A stretch of DNA of 64,000 nt from Acetivibrio saccincola (lineage in GTDB: Bacteria > Bacillota > Clostridia > Acetivibrionales > Acetivibrionaceae), in assembly GCF_002844395.1 (NCBI RefSeq), contig NZ_CP025197.1:2790001-2854000 (forward strand), given 5' to 3'. Position 1 is the first letter of the stretch. Each line of letters starts with the position of its first letter. Position numbers and translations under genes: made by a program. The notes under the pieces are model-generated. The model did not search any database. It was not told the origin of the DNA and was given only the letters and a program-made list of their open reading frames with translations. Positions 25,430-34,416 of the stretch are shown here, piece after piece.

Positions 25430-25825
25430 TTGAAGGACATAATGGTAGATAAATTTCAATTCACCGTTGGAGAACTTTTAATACGAAATAAGAGTATTCT
25501 GGATCTTATTACTAAATTTCAAGATTCAAATGCAAGAGTTAACCGCAGCATTGTTAAATCCATTACTCAGTGCGGCTGTTTGAAAGTCAATGCTGAAAAA
25601 CAAGTCAGCTACATAGATGCCGACTTTGAAAAATTGCGGGATTTAATGAATACTCATTTAGAAGGGGAACTCTGTGAAAACTGCAGGGACTATATTAAAA
25701 AGGATATTGGAAGAAACCTGTTTTACTTAGCTTCAATATGTAACACTCTTGATTTAAACTTGTACGATATCATAATAAAAGAGCTTGACAGGGTAAAGAT
25801 GCTGGGAAAATATAATTTAAGATAA
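25430..25825 (+). CDS. Conserved hypothetical helical protein
   Basis: The 131-residue protein is all-helical in character, with LLIRNKSILDLITKFQDSNA, RSIVKSITQCGCLKVN and CENCRDYIKKDIGRNLFYLA. The C-terminal half, with repeated acidic residues and DLNLYDIIIKELDRVK, resembles MazG-like nucleotide pyrophosphohydrolase helices, but I do not recognise a named family with certainty. The start is TTG at 25430-25432, 8 nt after AAGGAG (25416-25421). An in-frame GTG at 25421 overlaps that ribosome site and is unlikely. It is convergent with disA. Confidence 0.7.
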   Translation: MKDIMVDKFQFTVGELLIRNKSILDLITKFQDSNARVNRSIVKSITQCGCLKVNAEKQVSYIDADFEKLRDLMNTHLEGELCENCRDYIKKDIGRNLFYLASICNTLDLNLYDIIIKELDRVKMLGKYNLR

Positions 25826-25852
25826 ATGCAGTTTTAGGTCTTATTTTTGGGG

Positions 25853-26929
25853 TTATATTTTTTTAACGTTTAAAAACAGCTGACCCTGGATTCTTCTTAG
25901 ACCCTCTTTAATTAGTCTTGCCCTTATTTCTCCAATTCCTTCAACATCGTCTAGTTCTTCAATGGAGGCATTTAATATTCCTTGAAAATTTAAAAATCTA
26001 TCAACAAGATTTCTTGTAACCGTCACAGGTACTTTAGGAATTTTACTAAGCAGTCTGTACCCTCTAGGAGATATAGTTGTCTCAAGGGCTTCATAATCGC
26101 CGTTATAGCCTAGAAGTTTGCATATTTTTTCAATTTCCATAAGTTCATCAAAAGAAAGTGACCTTAAATTTTTTTGAATTTCTTTTGAAGACATATTTTC
26201 CCCTTCCATATAGTCTTCAATTATTAATATTTCATCATTTTCAATATTGTCCAATAACTCCTCCAGCTGCATACTTATAAGTCTTCCTTCATTTCCTAAT
26301 TCACAGATATATCTTTCAATTTCAGAAGCAACTCTAAGCACCATTTCTGTCCTCTGAATTACAAAAGCAACATCATTTAGTGTCACAATATTTTCAAATT
26401 CAAGGGCACTTAAATTATTAACAGCTGTTTCTAAAACCGTTTTATATTTTTCCAGTGTCTGCATGGCCTGATTTGCTTTGTTTAAAATAACTGATACATC
26501 TTTTAAAATATATTTTATAGACCCTTTGTAAATTGTGATAACATTCCTTCTCTGGGATATGCTTATAACAGTCTCACCTGTCTGTTTTGCCACCCTGTGT
26601 GCTGCTTTATGCCTTGTTCCCGTTTCATCGGTGGATATTTTAGGATCAGGAATGAGAAGTGTATTTGCATATAGAAGTTTTTTTAAATCCCTGCTCAGTA
26701 CTATGGCACCATCCATTTTTGCAAGTTCATACAAATGGGCCGGTGAATATTCTTTATTAATGAAAAAACCACCATCTATAAGACTCATTATTTCCGGTGA
26801 ATCCCCTATAACTATCAAGGCACCGGTCCTGGCTTTTAGAATATTTTCCAACCCCTCCCTTAATGCTGTCCCTGGAGCAATCATTTTTAACAATTCGAGA
26901 AATTTTTCATCTTTTACATTATCTACCAT
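25853..26929 (-). CDS. disA: DNA integrity scanning protein DisA, diadenylate cyclase
   Basis: DisA makes cyclic di-AMP and reports on DNA branches and damage before sporulation. The 358-residue protein shows the DAC domain at the N-terminus with the DGA motif (MDGAIVLSRD) and the nucleotide-binding GTRHKAAHR (RHR-type) motif, a helical spine in the middle, and a C-terminal helix-hairpin-helix domain (IEELDDVEGIGEIRARLIKE). It lies 64 bp behind radA on the same strand, the usual order. GGAGGGA precedes the ATG. Confidence 0.97.
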   Translation of the reverse strand: MVDNVKDEKFLELLKMIAPGTALREGLENILKARTGALIVIGDSPEIMSLIDGGFFINKEYSPAHLYELAKMDGAIVLSRDLKKLLYANTLLIPDPKISTDETGTRHKAAHRVAKQTGETVISISQRRNVITIYKGSIKYILKDVSVILNKANQAMQTLEKYKTVLETAVNNLSALEFENIVTLNDVAFVIQRTEMVLRVASEIERYICELGNEGRLISMQLEELLDNIENDEILIIEDYMEGENMSSKEIQKNLRSLSFDELMEIEKICKLLGYNGDYEALETTISPRGYRLLSKIPKVPVTVTRNLVDRFLNFQGILNASIEELDDVEGIGEIRARLIKEGLRRIQGQLFLNVKKI

Positions 26930-26993
26930 ATAACATATCCCTCCGGAAAATCTTTCATCAATGCTTTACTGCATAGCTATTCCAAATAATATT

Positions 26994-28361
26994 TTATTGT
27001 AAAGCTATTCCCAATGCTTCCTGTACATTCCCCACTCCTACAATATCTATATTATTAACTTCTTTCATATTCTTAATAACTTCTACATTTCCTAAAGGAA
27101 CTATACATCTTTTAAAACCTATTCTCATAGCCTCCATTACTCTTTTATCCACTTGGTTAACAGCCCTGACTTCACCTGTCAACCCCACTTCCCCTATTAA
27201 AACTGTGTTTATATCCACAGGAACATTTCTAAAACTAGAAGCTATGGCTGTAACAATTCCCAAATCACACGCCGGCTCGTCAATTTTAAGTCCTCCTGCA
27301 ACATTAACATATGCATCAAAATTGTGAAGTTGCATGCCTACTCTTTTTTCTAGAACTGCCATTAATAAAGTAATTCTGTTGTAGTCAACACCTGTGGCCA
27401 TTCTCCTCGGCATCCCAAAACTTGTTGGACACACAAGAGCCTGTATTTCAATGAGCATAGGACGTGTTCCCTCTAAACTGGATACTACAACTGATCCAGG
27501 CACATTTTCTGGTCTCCCGGAGATCATAATCTTTGACGGGTTATCTACCTCTACAAGTCCCACATCTTTCATCTCAAATATCCCAATTTCATTTGTAGAA
27601 CCAAATCTGTTTTTTACAGCCCTCAAAATCCTGTAGCTTAAATGCCTCTCCCCTTCAAAGTACAACACCGTGTCCACCATATGCTCTAGTACCCTTGGAC
27701 CTGCAATAGAACCTTCTTTAGTCACATGACCGACAATAATTATTGCTATATTCATGCTTTTGGCAATTCTCATAAGACCTGCAGTAATATCCCTGACCTG
27801 GCTTATACTCCCTGGCGCTGCTGATAATTCTTCATTAAACATAGTCTGTATTGAATCAACAATCAGTAAATTTGGCTTTTCTCTCTCGCACAAAGATTGA
27901 ACTATATTAAAATTGGTTTCTGATACCATCAACAGATTTGAATTGCTTACACCTAATCTATCGGCTCTTATCTTAATTTGCTTTATAGATTCCTCACCGG
28001 AAATATATATAATTTTTGGGTTTTCTTTTATTTTATCGCATATTTGTAAAATAAGTGTTGATTTCCCTATGCCCGGGTCCCCTCCTACAAGTATAAGAGA
28101 ACCTTTTACTATCCCGCCGCCAAGCACCCTGTCCATCTCTTTTATGCCTGTTTTATACCTGTCTTCCTTTTCTATTTGGACATCATTTATATTTACAAGC
28201 TTTACATCAGATAAAACAGCGTCCCGACTTTTTTTACCCGCCAGCTGCTGTATTTCTTCTGTAAATGTATTCCATTGACTGCAACCTGGACATTTACCCA
28301 GCCATCCTCTTGATTCGTAGCCACAATTTTGACAAATAAAAAATGTTTTTTTCTTCGGCAT
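26994..28361 (-). CDS. radA: DNA repair protein RadA (Sms)
   Basis: RadA is a RecA-like helicase that extends recombination intermediates. The 455-residue protein has an N-terminal zinc finger (CQNC then CPGC), Walker A GGDPGIGKST, the RadA signature KNRFG, and a C-terminal Lon-protease-like domain. I start at ATG 28359-28361 (MPKKKTFFICQNCG), which gives the family length; a frame extension of 29 basic residues upstream has no support, though the ribosome site at the chosen start is only moderate. disA follows. In many Firmicutes radA comes directly after clpC, but here the two are about 6 kb apart. Confidence 0.96.
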   Translation of the reverse strand: MPKKKTFFICQNCGYESRGWLGKCPGCSQWNTFTEEIQQLAGKKSRDAVLSDVKLVNINDVQIEKEDRYKTGIKEMDRVLGGGIVKGSLILVGGDPGIGKSTLILQICDKIKENPKIIYISGEESIKQIKIRADRLGVSNSNLLMVSETNFNIVQSLCEREKPNLLIVDSIQTMFNEELSAAPGSISQVRDITAGLMRIAKSMNIAIIIVGHVTKEGSIAGPRVLEHMVDTVLYFEGERHLSYRILRAVKNRFGSTNEIGIFEMKDVGLVEVDNPSKIMISGRPENVPGSVVVSSLEGTRPMLIEIQALVCPTSFGMPRRMATGVDYNRITLLMAVLEKRVGMQLHNFDAYVNVAGGLKIDEPACDLGIVTAIASSFRNVPVDINTVLIGEVGLTGEVRAVNQVDKRVMEAMRIGFKRCIVPLGNVEVIKNMKEVNNIDIVGVGNVQEALGIALQ

Positions 28362-28701
28362 ATCTTTTTTCCAGCCATCCTTTCTTTTTATACGTTTATA
28401 TACGTTTTTGTATGTTGAAATTTTCTTTACTTTCAAAATTTTATACATTTAAACCTATAAAATATAAGTCTTCAAATTTTATAAATTTTGTCTGTTAAAA
28501 TTTGTCTTTTCATTTATGGAAAATCAGTTTGGCAAATTATTTTATAATTTTATAGTTTGAATAATTATATAAAGTTTAAACAATAAGATTATAGCATAAC
28601 ATAACAATTTTAAAAAATTAAATATCATAAATATTTTCTTTTATTAAGTACAAAATAATAAAGAAATTTAAGAGCTTACAAAGACTTATTGGAGGAGTAA
28701 A

Positions 28702-29958
28702 ATGTTATCACAAATAAATAGCCTGATTTTCCATACCACACAGCTAATACAGGTGATAATATTTACCGCAGGATGTTATTTTTTTGGAATATCCATTTTT
28801 GGCTGGCTGTACCGTAAAACATACAAGAATAAAGATTTTTTTCCGAATAAAAAATTTGCATTGATTGTAGCTGCCCACAATGAAGAAAAAGTAATAACGC
28901 ACATAATAGACAGCCTTTTTAAGCAGAATTATCCTAAAAATTTATTTGATGTTTTTGTCATTGCTGACAACTGTACCGATAAAACAGCGGAAATAGCGGA
29001 AAAACACGGTGCCATTGTGTACAGGAGATTTAATAGTACCCTTAGGGGAAAAGGGCATGCATTAGAGTGGATGTTTGAAAGAATATTTGAAATGGACAAA
29101 AAATATGATGCCATCTGTGTCTTTGATGCAGACAACCTTGTTTCATCTAATTTTTTGCTGGAAATGAACAAACAGCTTTGCAGGGGACATAAAGTTATAC
29201 AAGGGTATATAGACAGCAAAAACCCTTATGATTCATGGATAACTTGCTCATACTCCATTGCTTTCTGGCTGTCCAACAGAATATTCCAGCTTCCCAGATA
29301 TTATTTAGGATTAAGCTGCGGTCTTTGCGGTACAGGATTTTGTATAGATATTGATGTCCTGAAGAAAATAGGCTGGGGAGCTACATGCCTTACAGAAGAT
29401 TTGGAATTTACAATGAAGCTTGTGCTAAAGGATATGAAAGTTGCATGGGCTCATAATGCAGTGGTATATGATGAAAAACCACTTACATTAAAACAATCCT
29501 GGAATCAGAGAAAAAGATGGATGCAGGGTCATGCTGACTGCACAAGCAGGTTTTTAGGACCCCTTTTTAAAAAAGCTTTTAGAAACGGCGATCTTATATC
29601 CTTTGACTGTGCCATATATATGTTCCAGCCTATAAGGTTAATATTTATAGGCCTTATTACAATAATGATGTGGATACAAATAGTTTTTCCCGAATCTCCT
29701 TTTTATACTTTAAAGTATCTGTTTCCAGCAGAAGTCTGGTCGATATTTGTCATACTACAGTTTTTATACGGACCTATTGTAATTTTAGCTGAAAAGAAAT
29801 TTAACCCGAAAGTGCTGTTAGGATTTTTGATTTACCCATTTTACTGCCTTACTTGGATTCCAATTACCATACAGGGCTTTTTGACTAAAAACAATAAAGA
29901 CTGGTGCCACACTCTCCATACAAGGGAAATCAGCATCAGCGACTTAGAAAAGGCTTAA
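28702..29958 (+). CDS. Family 2 glycosyltransferase, membrane-bound
   Basis: The 418-residue protein has an N-terminal membrane segment, a GT-A domain with VAAHNEEKVI, FDADN (the DxD metal site), TEDLEFTMKL (catalytic Asp region) and QRKRWMQGH (the Q/RxxRW motif of processive enzymes), then three to four C-terminal membrane segments. The plan matches cellulose, hyaluronan or poly-N-acetylglucosamine synthase-like enzymes that make and export a polysaccharide or extend a lipid-linked sugar. The product is unknown, and no partner genes such as PgaB or BcsB are present. GGAGGAG precedes the ATG. The 250 bp upstream is AT-rich and presumably holds the promoter. Confidence 0.88.
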   Translation: MLSQINSLIFHTTQLIQVIIFTAGCYFFGISIFGWLYRKTYKNKDFFPNKKFALIVAAHNEEKVITHIIDSLFKQNYPKNLFDVFVIADNCTDKTAEIAEKHGAIVYRRFNSTLRGKGHALEWMFERIFEMDKKYDAICVFDADNLVSSNFLLEMNKQLCRGHKVIQGYIDSKNPYDSWITCSYSIAFWLSNRIFQLPRYYLGLSCGLCGTGFCIDIDVLKKIGWGATCLTEDLEFTMKLVLKDMKVAWAHNAVVYDEKPLTLKQSWNQRKRWMQGHADCTSRFLGPLFKKAFRNGDLISFDCAIYMFQPIRLIFIGLITIMMWIQIVFPESPFYTLKYLFPAEVWSIFVILQFLYGPIVILAEKKFNPKVLLGFLIYPFYCLTWIPITIQGFLTKNNKDWCHTLHTREISISDLEKA

Positions 29959-29964
29959 AAACAT

Positions 29965-30004
29965 GGATTGTAAGTACATTTCTTCTTACAATCCTTTTTG
30001 TTTT
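29965..30004 (+). terminator. Intrinsic terminator of the glycosyltransferase gene
   Basis: GGATTGTAAG (29965-29974) pairs with CTTACAATCC (29985-29994), followed by TTTTTGTTTTT. It lies 6 bp past the stop codon. Confidence 0.88.
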
Positions 30005-30046
30005 TACATCAAAAAACATTTAGACGTGGAAAATTCAGTATAACAC

Positions 30047-31372
30047 TTAAAGCTTTAACATTAAAAATTCTCTTAACTCCGTTACATCTTCCTTTCTCAT
30101 GGTGCCTAAACCTTCCCTTTTGTTCAGCAAATATAAAAACAACCTGTACTTATTCCCTTTAGGTATATAATCAATATTTCTCAATATATGTAATGGATAT
30201 TTCCCTTTTACAGCTTTATTGCTCATTTCCAATATTACCTCTTTATTTTCGGCATCAATTATAATTTTTGATATATATTTATAGGAAACAAGCTGAAAGG
30301 CTATTACTAATAACAGAAAAATCCACGCAATATTATATGCTTCAAAATTTTCTTTAATAGTAAAACTGTCTAATGAGTCATCCGCCAAAAACGATTTTGC
30401 TGAATTTAAACTTTCTTCACCGAACTTGCTTGTAATATATTCATAATTATCGCATACAATCACAAAATATGAACTATCTGAATCTGAAACAAATTTTACA
30501 TCTTTTATGCCTTTTAAAAAAATTCTCTCTGTTTCATATTCTTCCTTCCCCAAAAAATTACTTATTACTTCTCCGTCAATACTGCCATCTATGTTTCTCT
30601 CCATATGAATGGTTTCCAATACAAAAATGTGTTTTGCAAAGAGTATGGTAAAAACTATTATTATAATAAATACAATTTTATCTGTTATACCTCTGTTCAT
30701 TTTTAAAACAACAGTGTCCCCTTCCCTTATTAACCTTATTTTTCTGTTAAATGACATTCTTGAAATTTTATTGTGCTTTCGAAAATAGTTTTCAAATGAC
30801 CGGGTTTCTTCACAATAACCGTCCGTTAATTCTTCTTTACAATGGTTTTTTAAGCAATCCTTTAATAGAACATCTTGTTTTTCCACTGCTAAATCCGATT
30901 TTTCCACTAGCATTATTATATCATCAGCCAGTTTATTAATTTCCGCTCCAGATCCGGACATTGCAATAGATATACTTTTTTGATTCAGCTCAATAGATAA
31001 TATATACTCTATTTCATCATCACTGTCTTCATCACATAAAGTTTTCTCAATTTTAAGCTTTGTCATTTCATAAAAGGAATATGTTTCATAAAAGGACTTT
31101 AACAAATTGGTTTTTTGTATGCTGATTGTCTGGTTTGATTTATCAAAAATACATTTTTTATTTTCTTTATGTAAGAGAAAAAACAAAAACCCACAAAGAA
31201 AAATTAATAGGAATAAGGAATTTATGCTTATTAAATCATCTTTAATCTGCCTAAAAGAAGTATATGCTATCGCCAGTAATATTACCAGTAAAATAATTCT
31301 TACCCCGCCAATTGAAGGATATTCAATTACTATCTTGTCCTCCTGACTGTTTACTTTAAAATTATTCAGCAA
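30047..31372 (-). CDS. Hypothetical membrane protein
   Basis: The 441-residue protein has two hydrophobic hairpins (about residues 22-65 and 230-250) and another near 345-365, separated by soluble segments rich in acidic residues. The start is TTG about 9 nt after GGGGGG; no better start was seen. An in-frame duplication gives SFYETYSFYEMT (18-bp period around 31045-31085). I do not recognise the family; PH-domain-like membrane proteins of this layout exist in Firmicutes. It lies 20 bp behind the metallophosphoesterase gene, probably in one operon. Confidence 0.65.
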   Translation of the reverse strand: MLNNFKVNSQEDKIVIEYPSIGGVRIILLVILLAIAYTSFRQIKDDLISINSLFLLIFLCGFLFFLLHKENKKCIFDKSNQTISIQKTNLLKSFYETYSFYEMTKLKIEKTLCDEDSDDEIEYILSIELNQKSISIAMSGSGAEINKLADDIIMLVEKSDLAVEKQDVLLKDCLKNHCKEELTDGYCEETRSFENYFRKHNKISRMSFNRKIRLIREGDTVVLKMNRGITDKIVFIIIIVFTILFAKHIFVLETIHMERNIDGSIDGEVISNFLGKEEYETERIFLKGIKDVKFVSDSDSSYFVIVCDNYEYITSKFGEESLNSAKSFLADDSLDSFTIKENFEAYNIAWIFLLLVIAFQLVSYKYISKIIIDAENKEVILEMSNKAVKGKYPLHILRNIDYIPKGNKYRLFLYLLNKREGLGTMRKEDVTELREFLMLKL

Positions 31373-31392
31373 AAGGTTTAACCCCCCGGAAT

Positions 31393-32541
31393 TTAGTGCA
31401 ATAATATGCTTACAATTTCATTATTGGTACCCACACGCATTGGCGGTCCCCAGGTGGACACACCTGAAGTTACTATAAAATGCGGGCTGCTGGCATCCTC
31501 CTGGTAATGGCCGTAGTCCACGGTAAATATGGCATTTGTTATAAAGTTAAAGGGAAACAACTGACCTTTGTGAGTGTGCCCGGACAGCACCAAATCAATC
31601 TCCCTGCCATACTGCTGTATGTTTGAAGGAGTGTGATCTATAACTATAACGGGCATATTTGTATCCACTGAAGCTAGTATATCAGAAATATTGCTTTTTC
31701 TCTTTAAGCCACCATAGCCTCCAATTGGTGACGGATCCAGCCTTCCCACCAAAACCATCCGGTCATCAATAACCACATATTCATCATTAAGAAGCTTTAC
31801 ATTGCTCTTTTCAAGAAATTCCATCATTTTGTCAAGGGTTTTACCTGCATCATGATTGCCTAAAACTGCATAAACACCATATGTAGCTTCTATACTTCTT
31901 AAAAACTCCTCTGCTCTTTCCGGATTGCGTATAAGATTATAATTATCATTAAAAATATCCCCTGCTATACATACAATATCAGGTTTTAAACTATTGATAC
32001 CATGGACTATATCATGAAGGAGCTTTTCAGATTTTATACTTCCTAAATGCAAGTCGCTTATCAGGACTATTTTAAATTCTCCTTCAAATGAAGTTTTTTC
32101 TATTTGGATATTATAGGAAGTGTGCTTAATCTGACCTGCATTATATATACCATAACCCACCACCCCGGCTGTCAATAAAATTACTGCTATACTTCTGTAA
32201 AAGGCAATATTCTCCGGTGTGGGAGCCGTAATTATTTTTAATAACTTTCCTAAAAATAAAACTAAATCAGACAAAAGAAAAAATAATAAGAGGTAAACAA
32301 ATACACCCATCCAATGGTAGCTTACCCAGCTTATTATTCTTTTGGTTTCTAAAGGCATTGGTAAAGTGGCAATAAAGACAGATAGGGCTATTAATGCAAA
32401 CACTATTGTGTAGATTTTTACATTTATATTTCTGGAAAAATAACTAAGCCCTTGGTATATCTTTTTCCCTACATAATAATTTGCCCCTCCGTAAAGAGAA
32501 AACACAAATATGATAAAGAAAACAATCCCTAACCGCTTCAT
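31393..32541 (-). CDS. Membrane-anchored metallophosphoesterase, YkuE-like
   Basis: The 382-residue protein has about four N-terminal membrane segments (residues 1-145), then a calcineurin-like phosphoesterase domain with every metal motif visible: ISDLHLG, AGDIFND, LGNHD, IDHTPSN and SGHTHKGQ. These coordinate two metal ions on the outer side of the membrane. Related proteins (YkuE, YaeI) remove lipid A or wall-lipid phosphates or act on cell-envelope substrates; the substrate here is unknown. GAGGGT precedes the ATG. Confidence 0.93.
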   Translation of the reverse strand: MKRLGIVFFIIFVFSLYGGANYYVGKKIYQGLSYFSRNINVKIYTIVFALIALSVFIATLPMPLETKRIISWVSYHWMGVFVYLLLFFLLSDLVLFLGKLLKIITAPTPENIAFYRSIAVILLTAGVVGYGIYNAGQIKHTSYNIQIEKTSFEGEFKIVLISDLHLGSIKSEKLLHDIVHGINSLKPDIVCIAGDIFNDNYNLIRNPERAEEFLRSIEATYGVYAVLGNHDAGKTLDKMMEFLEKSNVKLLNDEYVVIDDRMVLVGRLDPSPIGGYGGLKRKSNISDILASVDTNMPVIVIDHTPSNIQQYGREIDLVLSGHTHKGQLFPFNFITNAIFTVDYGHYQEDASSPHFIVTSGVSTWGPPMRVGTNNEIVSILLH

Positions 32542-32619
32542 TTAATACCCTCTTAGATGTTTAGCCAACTTTCCTGCGTATATAATTTGTACACTATAAA
32601 TACACAATTGATTTTAAAA

Positions 32620-33249
32620 TTAATTTTTGATAGAAGACTTATAACCTATATAAATAGCTAAAATATAAAATAATATGTCTATTAAACCAGATGCTTTAAA
32701 TACAATACTTATTGCTTCCGAAAAGGGCAAATCTCCAATAGCATCGAAAAAACTCATTGCAAAAATTTTGGCAAAATAGGCGTATACATAAATTAAATTT
32801 CCTAAAAAACAGCTGAACGTAGATAGAAGTGCACCTAAAATTCCAAATTTGCTGCTTTTGCCCTTCCCTAAAACCTTAATACTTGACCCGACTAAGAAAC
32901 CTACTCCTATTGCCATTATACCAAATTGGTAATCTGTCAGATATGTTATAGCAGCCCACAATAAAGAACATATAAATGCCACTACCGACCCGCCAACAAT
33001 TGCTAAGAAAAAGTTGGAATTTTCGTCTGCATAAGGATTTGCCGTGGCATAAGGATTGGCTGCTTGATTACTACTTAACTCATTCATCAACTGGACTTCT
33101 TCATTATTGTACTGATAATTTCCACTATTGTAATTATCACTGTTGTAATTTCCACTGTTGTAATTTCCACTGTTGTAATTTCCACCGTTGTAATTTCCAC
33201 TGTTATAATTTCCATTATTATAATTGTTAGAATTATTATGATTATTCAT
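32620..33249 (-). CDS. Membrane protein with an N-terminal NYNSG repeat tail
   Basis: The 209-residue protein begins with about 48 residues made almost wholly of Asn, Tyr, Gly and Ser (repeating GNYNS), a disordered low-complexity tail. A motif pair NPYATANPYADEN follows, then four to five membrane segments. The membrane part resembles small four-helix proteins of unknown function that follow Pro/Asn-rich tails. The repeat is coded by 15-bp units, so its length can change by slippage without frameshift. AGGAGAG precedes the ATG. The promoter on the minus strand may be TTGTTA (33304-33309), 17 bp, TAAAAT (33281-33286). Confidence 0.75.
   Translation of the reverse strand: MNNHNNSNNYNNGNYNSGNYNGGNYNSGNYNSGNYNSDNYNSGNYQYNNEEVQLMNELSSNQAANPYATANPYADENSNFFLAIVGGSVVAFICSLLWAAITYLTDYQFGIMAIGVGFLVGSSIKVLGKGKSSKFGILGALLSTFSCFLGNLIYVYAYFAKIFAMSFFDAIGDLPFSEAISIVFKASGLIDILFYILAIYIGYKSSIKN
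33116..33225. repeat. 15-bp tandem repeat coding for NYNSG
   Basis: About seven units of the type TAATTTCCACTGTTG, with single-base variants. Several central units are identical, which points to recent expansion. The unit is a multiple of three, so copy-number change keeps the frame. Confidence 0.9.
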
Positions 33250-33505
33250 GACAACTCTCCTAAATTTTTTTCATAATTTGATTTTACCATATTTTTTTGT
33301 AGTTAACAAGAAAAAATGTGCATTTATTGTCAAGATTTTATTCAATCCGGCTTTTTTGTAAAATTAAAATCATGTCTCTTAAGAAAGGTCTATTGCCTTT
33401 TGGTTGATATTTCTCTATAATTTAATTAATATTTAAATAAATAGTTGAATAATGCAATATTTAAATAAATCTTTAGAAGAGATTTAGTTAAGAAAGGGTA
33501 TTGGA

Positions 33506-34332
33506 ATGTTTTTTAAAAGTTTAAATAAATTTATTATATTGGCTTTGTTTTTAGGTGTTGTAGCACTTTCAATTGGTGTGTACTCAAATAAAAAAGAAAT
33601 CGGAAATGAAAAAATACCTTTAGACAGGCTCATTGCCCATGCGGGAGGGGAAATTTACGGTATAAGGATTACCAATTCAATGCAGGCTCTTGATAATTCA
33701 TATGAAAAGGGTTTCAGGTTTTTTGAATTGGATTTTGAATGGACTTCAGACGGTATTCCTGTAATACTCCATGATTGGGGAAATGCAAACTGGTTTTTTA
33801 ACATAAAATATTCAACTGAAGCACACACTTATGAAAAGTTTAAAAGTCTAAAGCCTATATTGGGATTAAAGATAATGGATCTAAATGATCTCTCTGACTG
33901 GCTAAAAAAACATAAAGACGCCTACATAATCACCGATGTAAAGAGTGAAAATATAAAACTTTTGCAGCTTTTAAAAGATAATTATCCTGATATAAAAAAT
34001 CAGATTATACCGCAAATACATTCTTTTGATGAATATGATAAAGTAAAAAATCTTGGCTATTCCAATATAATATTGACTCTTTATAAATTGGAAGCAACGG
34101 ATGAAGAAATACTAAAGTTTTGCAAAGATACTGATTTGCTTGCAGTTACAATGTATGAATCAAAATGTATGAATCAAAAGGTTTTACGGATTTACCAAAA
34201 AGACTTTCGGAAATAGGAATTAAATCATATGTCCATACAATAAACGATTACAATGTATATGTAAAACTCAGGGATAATGGTGTATTTGGCGTTTATACCG
34301 ACTATTTCCAGCCAAATAACTGGGTTGAATAA
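33506..34332 (+). pseudogene. Glycerophosphodiester phosphodiesterase, frameshifted by a 14-bp duplication
   Basis: The family (GDPD) hydrolyses glycerophosphodiesters to glycerol-3-phosphate. The frame has an N-terminal membrane anchor (residues 7-27), the catalytic start LIAHAGGEIYG, ELDFEWTSDGIPVILHD, and ITDVKSE. At 34151-34178 ATGTATGAATCAAA is present twice in tandem. The extra copy shifts the frame to a stop at 34216, giving 236 residues. Removing one copy restores AVTMYESKGFTDLPKRLSEI and a C-terminus ending DYFQPNNWVE at 34332, about 270 residues. The lost part holds the last strands of the barrel, so the product is probably inactive. Confidence 0.88.
34151..34178. repeat. Perfect 14-bp tandem duplication in the phosphodiesterase gene
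   Basis: Two adjacent copies of ATGTATGAATCAAA. The second copy is the cause of the frameshift. Confidence 0.95.
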
Positions 34333-34344
34333 GTCTTAAGATCC

Positions 34345-34370
34345 GGTAAGGACATTTGGTAAGGACATTT
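34345..34370. repeat. Perfect 13-bp tandem duplication
   Basis: GGTAAGGACATTT occurs twice in a row between the phosphodiesterase stop and the terminator. It affects no gene. Confidence 0.95.
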
Positions 34371-34416
34371 AAAGAGGGGCTTTACTTTACTAAAAGTGCC
34401 CCTCTTTTTGTATTTT
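34371..34416. terminator. Intrinsic terminator between convergent genes
   Basis: AAAGAGGGGC (34371-34380) pairs with GCCCCTCTTT (34398-34407), then TTGTATTTTTT. It ends the phosphodiesterase transcript and, read the other way, can also serve clpC. Confidence 0.88.

Noticed and set aside
33116-33225. Regular repeats considered as a CRISPR array
   Set aside because: Units are 15-bp direct tandem repeats without spacers and lie inside a coding frame that they keep open.
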